Shown here one piece after another: positions 53,378 through 61,986 of a stretch of DNA of 64,000 nucleotides. Origin of the DNA: Variovorax atrisoli 110B (lineage in GTDB: Bacteria; Pseudomonadota; Gammaproteobacteria; Burkholderiales; Burkholderiaceae_C); NCBI RefSeq assembly GCF_000382045.1, contig NZ_KB907450.1:1130204-1194203 (forward strand), read 5' to 3'. Each line of letters starts with the position of its first letter. Within the stretch, counting starts at the first letter, position 1. The translations under genes and the position numbers were made by a program. Below the pieces are notes generated by a model. That model saw only the letters and a list, made by a program, of their open reading frames with translations, did no database searches and was not told the origin of the DNA.

Positions 53378-54099
53378 TGAACACGCCAGCCGCCACCGAT
53401 GCCGCCCAGGAACTCTCCGTCGAGGAGCTGGCCGCGCACACCGGCGTGACCGTGCGCAACATCCGCGCCTACACCACCGCCGGCCTGCTGCCGCCGCCCA
53501 GGCTGCGCGGACGGCTCGGCCTGTATGGCGACGAGCATGCGCAGCGCCTGGCGCTGATCCGCGAACTGCGCGACCAGGGCTTCGGCATAGAAGCCATCCG
53601 CCGCATCTTCGACCGCGCGCCGGCCTCGGCGTGGCGCGACCTCGTGGCCGTTGCCCGGTCCGTCTCGGGCAGCCTCTTCGCCGAGGAAAAGCCGGTGGTG
53701 GTCTCGGCCGACGCGCTGGCCGCCAAGTGGAAGGGCCAGATGACGCCCGCCCTGCTCGCCCGCGCCACCAAGGCCGGCCTCATGCGCGAACTGCCCGACG
53801 GCCAGGTGCAGATGCTCAGCCCCGCGCTCGGCCAGATCGCCGAGCAGCTTGCCGCCCTGGGCCTGCCGCTGGAAGAGGCCATCCGCATGCAGGAGACCAT
53901 GGCCCGCACGCTGCGCACCGTGGCGCGCCACTGGCTGCGCGCGCTGGCCGACAACCTGCTGAGCAGCGACGCCATCGACGCCGGGCGCGCAACCCAGCTG
54001 CTCGAACAGGCCCGGGGCCTCGCCACCGGCGCGGTGCAGGCCGCGTTCCCCGTGATCCTGCAGCAGGAGCTCGACGCCCTGCTGCGCAAGACCACCTGA
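53377..54099 (+). CDS. MerR-family transcriptional regulator
   Basis: A 240-residue regulator with a MerR helix-turn-helix (SVEELAAHTGVTVRNIRAYTTAGLLPPPRLRG, about 14-46) and RLALIRELRDQGFGIEAIRRIF. The long C-terminal part (about 90-240) is a helical effector region that I do not recognise. Cysteine ligands of metal sensors are absent, so a drug-type ligand is more likely. It ends 4 bp before tolC and is co-transcribed with the efflux genes. Confidence 0.9.
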   Translation: MNTPAATDAAQELSVEELAAHTGVTVRNIRAYTTAGLLPPPRLRGRLGLYGDEHAQRLALIRELRDQGFGIEAIRRIFDRAPASAWRDLVAVARSVSGSLFAEEKPVVVSADALAAKWKGQMTPALLARATKAGLMRELPDGQVQMLSPALGQIAEQLAALGLPLEEAIRMQETMARTLRTVARHWLRALADNLLSSDAIDAGRATQLLEQARGLATGAVQAAFPVILQQELDALLRKTT

Positions 54100-54103
54100 A
54101 CCG

Positions 54104-55573
54104 ATGACGAAACGAACACGCCACGCCGCAAGCCCCTTCACGCCGAGCCTGTTGCCGGCATTGCTGGTGCTGTGCGGCACCGCCTTCGCGCAGGCACTGC
54201 CACAGGCCCAGACGCCAGCCCAGCCGCAAGCCGGCGACGACACCCTCTCCCTGAGCTTCGACGCGGCCCGCGCCCGCATGATCGACCGCTCCGACAAGCT
54301 GGCCGCCGCCCGCGCCGCCGTCGACGCGAAGGAGCTGCAAAGCCAGGGCCTCAAGCGCCTGGGCGGCCCCTCGGTCAGCATCTCCGCGCTGGCCTATGCC
54401 TACAACGCGAACCTGAACCTCGATCTCGATCCGCTCAACCAGCGGCTCGGGCAGCTGGGTTCGGCGCTGCCGTCGTCCATCCAGAGCGTGATCGCGCGCG
54501 TGCCGATACCGCAACTGCCCAACAGCTACACGCTCAACCGCCACGACACCGGCACCAACGCCTCGATCTCCGCCGTGTGGCCGATCTACGTGGGCGGCGC
54601 GACCGACGCGGTGCGCGGCTTCGTCTCGGCCCAGACGCGCGAGGCGCAGGCCGACGCCGAACAGGCCGGCCACGAGGTCGACACCCTGCTCGTGCAACGC
54701 TACTTCGGCGCGCAGCTCGCCCGCCGCGCTGCCGCCCTGCGCCTGCAGGCCGAGCGCACCATCGCGCAGCACGACTCGGCGGCGCAGAAGATGCTGGCCG
54801 CCGGCGTGATCTCGCGCGTCGAGCGGCTGCAGGCCAGCGCCGCGTATGAAGAAGCCCGCCGCAACGCACGCAAGGCCGAGAACGACGCGGCGCTGGCCTC
54901 CGTGGCGCTGGCCCGCACCGTACGCGCCGACGGCAGCGTGGCGCCGCAGACGCCGCTCTTTCTCATCAGCACGCCGATCGAGCCGCTGAACTACTTCATC
55001 GATTCGGCGCTCACGCGGCACCCGGGCCTGGACAAGGTCGCGGCCAAGAAGTCGCAGGCCGAGCAGCTGCACGAAGGCGAAGAGGCGCTGCGCAGGCCGC
55101 AGGTGATCGCCTTCGGCACGCGCGAGCTCAAGAGCGGCAACGCCGACTGGGTGGCCGGCGTCGGCGTGCGCTGGACGCTTTACGACTCGGTGGACCGCGA
55201 CAAGCTCTCGGCCGCCTCGCTCAAGCAGGTCGAGCAGGCCGAACGCACCGATGCGCAGGCGCGCAGCGACATCTCGCTGCTGGTCGAGCGCAACTGGCGC
55301 GCGCTGGAGAACGCTCGCCGCCAGTATCTGGAGATGAAGGCCTCGGTCGAGCTCGCGCAGGAGGTCGTGAAGCTGCGCACCGCCGGCCTGCGCGAAGGCA
55401 CGAGCACCACGCTCGACCTGATCGACGCAGAGACCAACCAGGCCAAGGTGCTGACCGAACGCGCGCAGGCCGCCAACGACTACGTGCAGGCGCTCGCGCA
55501 GTTGCTCGAAAGCGCCGGGCTTTCCGACAGGTTTTCCGACTACATCGCACGTGCCGACGTGAAGGTGAATTGA
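54104..55573 (+). CDS. TolC-family outer-membrane efflux protein
   Basis: A 489-residue protein with signal peptide (cut near AFAQA, about 30). The two internal TolC repeats are seen (about 50-260 and 290-485; LSFDAARARMIDRS, then LLVERNWRALENARRQYLEM and GLREGTSTTLDLIDAETNQ, the family signature). It forms the outer channel for the HlyD and ABC-2 proteins that follow. The stop overlaps the hlyD-like start (TGATG). Confidence 0.9.
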   Translation: MTKRTRHAASPFTPSLLPALLVLCGTAFAQALPQAQTPAQPQAGDDTLSLSFDAARARMIDRSDKLAAARAAVDAKELQSQGLKRLGGPSVSISALAYAYNANLNLDLDPLNQRLGQLGSALPSSIQSVIARVPIPQLPNSYTLNRHDTGTNASISAVWPIYVGGATDAVRGFVSAQTREAQADAEQAGHEVDTLLVQRYFGAQLARRAAALRLQAERTIAQHDSAAQKMLAAGVISRVERLQASAAYEEARRNARKAENDAALASVALARTVRADGSVAPQTPLFLISTPIEPLNYFIDSALTRHPGLDKVAAKKSQAEQLHEGEEALRRPQVIAFGTRELKSGNADWVAGVGVRWTLYDSVDRDKLSAASLKQVEQAERTDAQARSDISLLVERNWRALENARRQYLEMKASVELAQEVVKLRTAGLREGTSTTLDLIDAETNQAKVLTERAQAANDYVQALAQLLESAGLSDRFSDYIARADVKVN

Positions 55574-56559
55574 TGATGAGTGCCAAGACCCGAAAACTGA
55601 TCGCGATACTGGCCGGCCTGCTCGTGCTGGCGCTGCTCGTCTGGGGCTTCTGGCGCGCCTCGCGTCCGGCGCCCGAGGTGTTCCAGGGCCAGATGGAAGC
55701 GCGCGAGACCGACGTCGCGGGCAAGGTGACCGCGCGCGTCGCCGAAGTGCCGGTGAAGGAAGGCGATCGCATCCAGGCCGGCACGGTGCTGGTCCGCATG
55801 GACAGCCCCGAGGTGCGCGCCAAGCTCGCGCAGGCAACCGCCGCCGAGCAGGCCGCGCAGGCCGTCGCCGAGAAGGCGCAGAACGGCGCCCGTCCGCAGG
55901 AAGTAGAAATGGCGCGCATGCAGTGGCAGCGTGCCGAGACCGCCGCGCAACTGGCGCAAACCTCTTTCCGCCGAGTCGACGGACTCGCGCGCGAGGGCCT
56001 GGTGGCCGACCAGAAGCGCGACGAAGCAGAGGCCAACTGGAAGGCCTCGCGCGACGCCGCCATCGCGGCGAAGGCGCAGTACGACATGGCCCGCACCGGC
56101 GCCCGCCCCGAGGACAAGGCCGCAGCCAGCGCACAGGCCCGCCAGGTCGCCGGCGTGGTGGCCGAGGCGGAAGCCGCCAAGGCCGAGACCGAGCTACGCA
56201 GCCCCGTGGCCGGCGAGGTGGCCAAGGTGCTGGCGAAGGTCGGCGAACTTTCGCCGCAGGGCGTGGCGGTGGTCACGGTGGTCGACCTGAACGACCAGTG
56301 GGTGGTGCTCAACGTGCGCGAAGACCGGCTCGCCCGCTTCGCGCTGGGCGACGAATTCGACGCCCACCTGCCCGCGCTGCCCGAGGGCAAGCGCACCGCA
56401 CGCTTCAAGGTCTACTACAGCGCCGTGCTGCCCGACTTCGCGACCTGGCGCGCCACGCGCGGCGGAACCGGCTTCGACGTGCGCACCTTCGAGGTCCGCG
56501 CACGTCCGCTCAAGCCCATCGAAGGTGCGCGGCCCGGCATGAGCGTGCTGGTGGACTGA
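55573..56559 (+). CDS. HlyD-family periplasmic adaptor protein
   Basis: A 328-residue membrane-fusion protein with one N-terminal helix (about 9-27). The lipoyl half-motifs are GQMEARETDVAGKVTARVAEVPVKEGDRIQAGTVLVRMD and LRSPVAGEVAKVLAKVGELSPQG. A long alpha-hairpin lies between (about 75-195). It links the ABC-2 permeases to TolC. Two ATGs (55573, 55576) give near-equal starts; the first overlaps the tolC stop. Confidence 0.9.
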   Translation: MMSAKTRKLIAILAGLLVLALLVWGFWRASRPAPEVFQGQMEARETDVAGKVTARVAEVPVKEGDRIQAGTVLVRMDSPEVRAKLAQATAAEQAAQAVAEKAQNGARPQEVEMARMQWQRAETAAQLAQTSFRRVDGLAREGLVADQKRDEAEANWKASRDAAIAAKAQYDMARTGARPEDKAAASAQARQVAGVVAEAEAAKAETELRSPVAGEVAKVLAKVGELSPQGVAVVTVVDLNDQWVVLNVREDRLARFALGDEFDAHLPALPEGKRTARFKVYYSAVLPDFATWRATRGGTGFDVRTFEVRARPLKPIEGARPGMSVLVD

Positions 56560-56580
56560 CCGGCGGCACGGATTCCCTCG

Positions 56581-57765
56581 ATGAGCCTCCGCGGCTTCTC
56601 CACCGCCAGCGCACGGCGCGAGCTCGCGCTGCTGCGCGCGCGTCCGTGGGACCTGGCCATGATCTCCTGGGTGCCGCTGCTCGCGGTGTTCCTGATCTGG
56701 TGGATCTTCTCGGCCGGCCTGCCCGAGCGGCTGCCGATCGGCGTGCTCGACCAGGACCACTCCTCGCTCTCGCGGCAGGTGGTGCGCTTCCTGGACGCCA
56801 CGCCCGGCCTGCGCGTGGCGCAGCGCTACAGCGACGAAGGCGAGATGGCGCGCGCGCTCACCAGCGGCGCGGTCGACGCGGCGGTGCAGCTGCCGCGCGA
56901 ACTGAGCCGCGACGTCAAGCAGGGCCGAGTCGGCCAGGTCATGCTGCTGCACAACGCGCAGCTCGGCACGCATTCGAGCCTGATCCAGCGCGACGTTCGC
57001 ACCGCCGTGGCAACGGTCTCGGGCGGGGTCGAGCTGACGGTGCGCAGCAAGCGCGGCGAGTCGATGACGGCCGCGCGCGTGAGCATGGAGCCGATCAAGG
57101 CGAGCATGGTGGCGCTGTTCAACACGTCGACCGACTACGAGCAGTTCCTGGGCGCGGCGCTCATTCCAGCACTGCTGCACATCCTCGCGATGACCGCCGG
57201 CGCATGGGCCGTGGGCCGTGAGCTGCGCGACCGCAGCATCGGCGGATGGCTGGGCGCCTCGCCGCGGTGGCACGAGGTGCTGGCCGCGCTTGCGGGCAAG
57301 CTGGCGCTGCCGTTCGCGAGCCTGTCGGCGGTGGCGCTGGCCGCGATGCTGTGGATCACCGCGGGCCGCGGCTGGCATCCAGTCGGTTCGCTCGGATGGA
57401 CGCTCTTCGCGCTGGTCGTCTTCATGGCGCTTTCGATCGCGCTGGGGGCCTTCGTGGCGGCGCTCACGCGATCGCTGCGCACGGCCCTGTCGGCCACGGG
57501 CTTCATCACGGCGCCCGCCTTCGCGTTCGGCGGCGTGGGCTTTCCGCTGGTCGCGATGCCCGTGCTGGCGCAGGTCTGGGCCAACCTGCTTCCCTACACG
57601 CACTACATCCGCGTGCAGATGGAGCAGTTGCAGATGGGCTCGCCGGTGGCGTACTCGGCGGCGACGCCGCTGTGGATGGTCCTGGCCACGGGCGTGCTGC
57701 TTGCCGCGTGCGCTGCGGCGCTGGTGAAGGCCGCCAAGGCGCCCGAGAGCTGGGGTGGACGCTAA
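56581..57765 (+). CDS. ABC-2 type membrane permease, first
   Basis: A 394-residue permease with one N-terminal helix (about 25-46), a soluble part starting LPIGVLDQDHSSLSRQVVRFLDATPGL (as in YhiI/YbhR/YbhS-type permeases), and five to six C-terminal helices (about 190-385). It exports an unknown substrate. No ATP-binding subunit or NBD fusion is present. TAATG overlap with the second permease. Confidence 0.87.
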   Translation: MSLRGFSTASARRELALLRARPWDLAMISWVPLLAVFLIWWIFSAGLPERLPIGVLDQDHSSLSRQVVRFLDATPGLRVAQRYSDEGEMARALTSGAVDAAVQLPRELSRDVKQGRVGQVMLLHNAQLGTHSSLIQRDVRTAVATVSGGVELTVRSKRGESMTAARVSMEPIKASMVALFNTSTDYEQFLGAALIPALLHILAMTAGAWAVGRELRDRSIGGWLGASPRWHEVLAALAGKLALPFASLSAVALAAMLWITAGRGWHPVGSLGWTLFALVVFMALSIALGAFVAALTRSLRTALSATGFITAPAFAFGGVGFPLVAMPVLAQVWANLLPYTHYIRVQMEQLQMGSPVAYSAATPLWMVLATGVLLAACAAALVKAAKAPESWGGR

Positions 57766-58907
57766 TGACCGACGAACGGCTTCGCTTCGGCCCGGCATGG
57801 CGCGAGACCGCATTGGCGGTACTGCGCGACAAGGGCGTGCTGCTGATCATGCTGCTCGCGCCCATCATCTACGGCTTCTTCTACCCCTGGCCCTACGGCA
57901 CGCAGGCCGTGACGCGCGTGCCGGTGGCGGTGGTCGACCAGGACCACACCGGCCTGTCGCGGCAGATCGCACGCTTCGCAATGGCCAACCCGCGGCTGGA
58001 CGTGCGCATGGTCACTGGTGACGTCGGCGAGGCGCAGCAGGCGCTGTGGCGCGGCGAGATCGAGGGTTACGCGCTGCTGCCGGCCGACCTGAAGCGCAGC
58101 GTGCTGCGCGGCACCTCTGCGGTGGTCACCATCGAGGGCAACGGCGCCTATGCGCTGCTCAACAAGGCGGTGCTGTACGGTTTCTCGGAGGCCGTGGGCA
58201 CCGTCTCGGCGGGCGTCGAGATCCGCAAGCTGCAGGCCGGCGGCCAGAGCGCGATCCAGGCGGCTCGCAGCCGCAGCCCGCTCAATACGCAGCTCGTCGC
58301 GCTCTTCAACCCGACCGAAGGCTACGGCAGCTACGTGGTGCCCGCGGTGGCCCTGCTGATCCTCCAGCAGACGCTGCTCATGGGCGTGGCGATGCTGGCC
58401 GGCACCTGGGCCGAGGCCGGACGGCTGCGGGCATCGATGGGCGCCTGGCTGGGCCGGCTGGGCGCGCTGTCGGCATTCGGCTTCCTCAGCGGCGTCTTCT
58501 ACTTCGGCTGGGTGTTCTTCCTGCAGGACTACCCGCGCGGCGGCAATCCGTGGGGGGCGCTGGTGCTGCTCGCGTTCTACGTGCCGGCGATCTGCACGCT
58601 CGGACTGCTGCTGGGCTGCTGGTTCCGCGAGCGCGAACGGGCCTTGCAGGTGCTGTTGTTCACGGCACTGCCGATGGCTTTCCTCTCAGGCTTCTCGTGG
58701 CCCGTGGAGGCCCTGCCGGAGCCGCTGCAGGCGCTGCGCTGGCTCTTTCCGAGCACCGCGGGAATCCAGGCCTCGCTGCGGCTCAACCAGATGGGCGCGC
58801 CACTGCACGACGTGCTGCCCCATCTGGGCGTGCTGCTGGCGCTGACGCTGGCTGGGCTCTTCACGCTGTGGCTCGCTGCCACGGCGCCGAAGCATCGGCG
58901 GGCCTAG
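57765..58907 (+). CDS. ABC-2 type membrane permease, second
   Basis: A 380-residue paralogue of the first permease, with the same order: helix at about 22-42, VPVAVVDQDHTGLSRQIARFAMANP soluble part, then helices from about 190. LPMAFLSGFSWPVEALPEPLQALRWLFPSTAGIQ is conserved in ABC-2 proteins. The two permeases probably form a heterodimer. The stop overlaps that of the convergent TetR gene by 3 bp. Confidence 0.87.
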   Translation: MTDERLRFGPAWRETALAVLRDKGVLLIMLLAPIIYGFFYPWPYGTQAVTRVPVAVVDQDHTGLSRQIARFAMANPRLDVRMVTGDVGEAQQALWRGEIEGYALLPADLKRSVLRGTSAVVTIEGNGAYALLNKAVLYGFSEAVGTVSAGVEIRKLQAGGQSAIQAARSRSPLNTQLVALFNPTEGYGSYVVPAVALLILQQTLLMGVAMLAGTWAEAGRLRASMGAWLGRLGALSAFGFLSGVFYFGWVFFLQDYPRGGNPWGALVLLAFYVPAICTLGLLLGCWFRERERALQVLLFTALPMAFLSGFSWPVEALPEPLQALRWLFPSTAGIQASLRLNQMGAPLHDVLPHLGVLLALTLAGLFTLWLAATAPKHRRA

Positions 58908-59548
58908 CGTCGGCTCTCTGCAGCCACTGCGCGCACGAGCCGCGTGGCGGGTTCCACCAGCTCGCGCAGATCGCCTGCCCTGTTCTGCTCGATTGCCTGC
59001 AGCACCAGTTCGTTGATGCCGCCCACCACCGTCATCGCCATCTCGCTCGTCAGGTGCACCGCGGGGCTGTCGGCATTGCCGTCCGAACTGGTGTTGATGG
59101 CGGTCTGGATGAAGTTGGCGATCTCGTCGTTCACGCGGCGGCGTACCGCGAGGCCCGGCAGGCCGAGCCCCAGGATCTCGACGAAGAGCGTGCGCAGCAG
59201 CGCCGGGTCTTGCGCAAGGTAATCGAAGTACGCCGTCATGGCCTGCTCGACCTGCGCATGCCAGGGTTGGGCCGGATCGAAGGCCTCGCTCACCGTCTGC
59301 AGCGCGAGGCGGCTTGCGGTTTCGTAGAGCGCGATCAGGCACTCGGTCTTGGTGCTGAAGTGCTCGTAGAAGGTGCGGCGCGACACGGCCGCCTCTCGCA
59401 CGATGTCCGCAATGGTGGTCTCGGCATAGCCCTTGGCAGCCACGGCATGCGCCATGCCTTGGAGCAGGCGCGCGTAGTGCTCGCTCCCGGGGCCCTCCGC
59501 GGACTTGGACGGAGCAGTTTTTTCGATGGTTTCGCTCATGGACGACAC
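58904..59548 (-). CDS. TetR-family transcriptional regulator
   Basis: A 214-residue regulator with the TetR helix-turn-helix (GMAHAVAAKGYAETTIADIVREAAVSRRTFYEHFSTKTECLIALY, about 30-75). The C-terminal ligand-binding part is variable. The start is GTG 59548, with AGGA close by, or ATG 59539. It is divergent from the PF10118-type gene; two 16-bp GGTAC-N6-GTACC palindromes lie in the gap and are likely its operators. Confidence 0.9.
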   Translation of the reverse strand: MSSMSETIEKTAPSKSAEGPGSEHYARLLQGMAHAVAAKGYAETTIADIVREAAVSRRTFYEHFSTKTECLIALYETASRLALQTVSEAFDPAQPWHAQVEQAMTAYFDYLAQDPALLRTLFVEILGLGLPGLAVRRRVNDEIANFIQTAINTSSDGNADSPAVHLTSEMAMTVVGGINELVLQAIEQNRAGDLRELVEPATRLVRAVAAESRR

Positions 59549-59563
59549 ATTTTCCTACGCCCA

Positions 59564-59579
59564 GGTACTTGACAGTACC
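59564..59579. promoter_or_regulatory. operator 1, GGTAC-N6-GTACC
   Basis: GGTAC (59564-59568), TTGACA, GTACC (59575-59579). The spacer is a perfect -35 box TTGACA (59569-59574), so a bound repressor would cover the promoter of the gene at 59670. A weak -10 (CAACAT) lies 17 bp further on. Confidence 0.7.
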
Positions 59580-59607
59580 AAATCACAATTGCAACATGGC
59601 GGCACGC

Positions 59608-59623
59608 GGTACGAAGATGTACC
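59608..59623. promoter_or_regulatory. operator 2, GGTAC-N6-GTACC
   Basis: GGTAC (59608-59612), N6, GTACC (59619-59623), the same half-sites and spacing as operator 1. The two are 44 bp apart, about four helical turns, so both face the same side of DNA. Confidence 0.7.
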
Positions 59624-59669
59624 AGCAATTCCGCTCCACGCAATCAGTGCTTATTCGAGGCTTGTTCTC

Positions 59670-60512
59670 ATGACCGATCTTGTCGTACGCCGCCTTCTGA
59701 TCGACCTGCAACCGCCGTTCGCCCGTGACTGGTGTGGCGGCGACGCATTCTCTACCGCTTTCTTCAACGCGCTGTCGATGAGCTTTCCCTTCGGCGAGCA
59801 GTTCTTCATCGACGCGGTGCGCGACGCCGTCGCAACGCTGCCGCCAGAGCTTCAGGAGCAGCACAAGGCCGACGTGCGCGGCTTCATCGGGCAGGAGGCC
59901 ACGCACCGGCGCATCCACTCGCTCTTCAACAACCATCTCGAGAAGCAGGGGCTGGTCGACCGCTGGACGGCTCGCGCCAGCAAGCGAATGGAACTGATGG
60001 AAGGCGCCGACCCGCGCCACGCGCTGGCGGTGACGGCGGCCACGGAACACTTCACCGCCATGTTCGCCGAATGGCTGCTGGCCCACCCGGGCGTGCTCGA
60101 CGGCGCCGAGCCGCGACTGCGCACCATGTGGCTGTGGCACAGCGCGGAGGAGCTGGAGCACAAGAGCGTGGCCTTCGACATCTACAAGGCCGCGGGCGGC
60201 TCCGACGAGTGGCGCACGCGCTGGTTCCGCCGCGTCACCTTGATGTTCCTCGGCGACCTGATGCGCCAGACCGTCGACAACCTGCGCCACGAGAAACAAC
60301 TGTGGAAGTGGTCGACCTGGAAGAGCGCCGCGCGCATCCTGCTGAGCCGCGACGGCCTGCTGCGCGGCAACCTCGCCGGCTGGCGCAGCTACCTGCGCGC
60401 CGACTTCCATCCGATGCAGCAGGACAGCAGCCTCTCGGCGCGCTGGCTTGCGGACAACCGCGCGCAGTTCACGCCCGTGGGCGCGGCGCCAGAGGCAGCT
60501 GCCGCCGGCTGA
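59670..60512 (+). CDS. metal-dependent hydrolase (PF10118-like)
   Basis: A 280-residue all-helical protein. Histidine/glutamate pairs lie in IGQEATHRRIHSLFN, TAATEHFTAMFAEWLL and WLWHSAEELEHKSVAFD, typical of the PF10118 group with a ferritin-like di-metal arrangement. WRTRWFRRVTLMFL and FHPMQQDSS also occur in the family. ATG 59670 has GAGG about 9 nt upstream; the frame is open to 59505 but the upstream part holds the TetR operators. It is likely controlled by the divergent TetR. Confidence 0.85.
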   Translation: MTDLVVRRLLIDLQPPFARDWCGGDAFSTAFFNALSMSFPFGEQFFIDAVRDAVATLPPELQEQHKADVRGFIGQEATHRRIHSLFNNHLEKQGLVDRWTARASKRMELMEGADPRHALAVTAATEHFTAMFAEWLLAHPGVLDGAEPRLRTMWLWHSAEELEHKSVAFDIYKAAGGSDEWRTRWFRRVTLMFLGDLMRQTVDNLRHEKQLWKWSTWKSAARILLSRDGLLRGNLAGWRSYLRADFHPMQQDSSLSARWLADNRAQFTPVGAAPEAAAAG

Positions 60513-60542
60513 AGCCCGGCAGGCCCGACGGCGGAGCCGCGC

Positions 60543-61130
60543 TCAGTAGAAGTTGGCGCGGTTGGTCGTCGCGGCACCCGCCTGCTGGTGCTCGGGGCGC
60601 ATCTGCAGATCGTGCAGGGTGTCGAAGTCGGAAGGGGCGTCCGGCACCCGCATCACCACTTCCAGTTCGTGCATCGAGGCCACCCAGCGGCCTGCCGGCG
60701 ATTCGGCCGGCTCGTCGTTGGCGAACACGCCGTCGCGGATGTACAGGGTTTCGCCCTCGGGGCGCTCGGCGTGCAGCTCGATGAGGCGCGAGATCGAGAA
60801 GTTGTAGGTCACGAGCTTCTCGCGCGTCTTGCGGTCCTTGCCGCCGCAATTGAACGAGCCCTCGGCCGCGATGACGATGCAGGAGCCATCGACTCCGCCA
60901 TCCATGTCGATCTCGTTGCCGGAACGCCAGATCGCGTTGGGCAGGCGAACGCGAACCTTGTCGATGACCAGATCGCGCTGCTTGTTGAGGCTGCCCAGCG
61001 GAGGCACCAGCGAACGCAGCTGCCGAAGACGCTCGGCGAAGTTGTCGTCCATCAGGAATTCGACATGGTGCGTCGCGCTGCCCGAGGAGCGCCTGACCAC
61101 CTGCATGACCACGTGGCGCGACTTACCCAT
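60543..61130 (-). CDS. 195-aa protein of unknown function
   Basis: The ATG at 61130 has AAGGGG 7 nt upstream. MGKSRHVVMQVVRRSSGSATHHV starts the protein. It has no signal peptide or membrane helix; it is polar, with SCIVIAAEGSFNCGGKDRKTREK and LYIRDGVFANDEPAESPAG in the middle. I recognise no family. It is convergent with the hydrolase gene, 30 bp away. A short tandem repeat lies about 100 bp upstream of it. Confidence 0.7.
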   Translation of the reverse strand: MGKSRHVVMQVVRRSSGSATHHVEFLMDDNFAERLRQLRSLVPPLGSLNKQRDLVIDKVRVRLPNAIWRSGNEIDMDGGVDGSCIVIAAEGSFNCGGKDRKTREKLVTYNFSISRLIELHAERPEGETLYIRDGVFANDEPAESPAGRWVASMHELEVVMRVPDAPSDFDTLHDLQMRPEHQQAGAATTNRANFY

Positions 61131-61380
61131 GGCAGAACCCCTTGGCAAAGGTTGAATTCCGTAGCCCGCGGGGGGTGTAAACGGCGTGGCAGCAATTCAT
61201 TGGAAATCAGCTACTTAGTAGGACTCTTGATTACATGCAATTACATGCATCATTTGTGTCCAACTGTATAGCGAATCCCGGGAATGTGGAAGGCCATTCC
61301 GTGACTTATGCACGAGGAAATGTCGCCCAAATGCCACCCCTCTGTGGTAGCGGCTAACCCGCCCCGGGGGCTCGACGCGC
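61131..61380. other. 250-bp gap between two minus-strand genes
   Basis: It holds the promoter region of the 195-aa gene, including the tandem repeat at 61230 and an AT-rich tract. No terminator hairpin with a T-run is visible after the 76-aa gene. Confidence 0.45.
61230..61249. repeat. tandem 10-bp repeat ATTACATGCA x2
   Basis: Two exact copies of ATTACATGCA in direct tandem (61230-61239, 61240-61249), followed by T, so ATGCA also forms a palindrome ATGCAATTACATGCAT. It lies in an AT-rich patch in the promoter region of the 195-aa gene. Confidence 0.8.
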
Positions 61381-61611
61381 CTACTCCAGGGCTTCGTCGA
61401 GGGCCTTGCACGAAGGCGCGCAGACCGTCTGCGATTTGCCCAGCACCTGGCGGGTGCGCAGCTGCGAGCGCACCCGGTGCTTGCCGCACATGAAGCACGA
61501 CATGGTTGCCCCGCTGAACGAGGCCGAGGCCCGGAACGGGGAACCCGGCGCCTTCGATTTGTAGCGCAGGCCGTCCGCCACCACTGCCGTCTTCACTTCA
61601 CCCTTCGCCAT
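61381..61611 (-). CDS. 76-aa probable zinc-binding protein
   Basis: A small basic protein, MAKGEVKTAVVADGLRYKSK at the start, with CFMC at 39-42 and VCAPSC at 63-68. A CxxC-x21-CxxxC arrangement suggests a zinc ribbon or Fe-S site. GSPFRASASFSGATM precedes it. AAGGA lies 7-8 nt upstream. Its start overlaps the end of the next upstream gene by 14 bp. Fourth gene of the cluster; no family recognised. Confidence 0.65.
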   Translation of the reverse strand: MAKGEVKTAVVADGLRYKSKAPGSPFRASASFSGATMSCFMCGKHRVRSQLRTRQVLGKSQTVCAPSCKALDEALE

Positions 61612-61960
61612 GCATCTTGTCCTTGCTGTTCGGTTCGGCACGGCGCATCGCGCGTGCAATGGCTTCCCGGGCGCTGATTTCGGCCGCCAGGGAAGCGTCC
61701 AACGCCGAGCGGCAAAGCCCGGCGTGCTTGTAGTTGAGGTTTTCGTACACCTCGGCCGCGGCCGGATAGGCATCGAGCAGGCGACCCAGTTCGGCGCCCT
61801 GCCCGATGTCCTCGAACTCGTGCACAAGATGTTCGACCACGGAGCGGTACTGTTCTGCACCCACGGGTACAGGGCTGTGCTCGAGCTTTTCCAGCAGCTG
61901 CGCCAAAACATGGGTCACCGCCAGATCGGCCTTGGAAGACGGATTATCGGTCGTGTTCAT
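61598..61960 (-). CDS. 120-aa soluble helical protein of unknown function
   Basis: MNTTDNPSSKADLAVTHVLAQ begins the protein. It is predicted all-helical (LAQLLEKLEHSPVPVGAEQ, VVEHLVHEFEDIGQGAELGRLL, CRSALDASLAAEISAREAIARAM) with no membrane segment. It overlaps the next gene by 14 bp and follows the 304-aa gene by 26 bp. An ATG 9 nt further upstream is in frame. No family recognised. Confidence 0.65.
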   Translation of the reverse strand: MNTTDNPSSKADLAVTHVLAQLLEKLEHSPVPVGAEQYRSVVEHLVHEFEDIGQGAELGRLLDAYPAAAEVYENLNYKHAGLCRSALDASLAAEISAREAIARAMRRAEPNSKDKMHGEG

Positions 61961-61986
61961 GGTCCGCATCTGGGGGCAGCATACGC

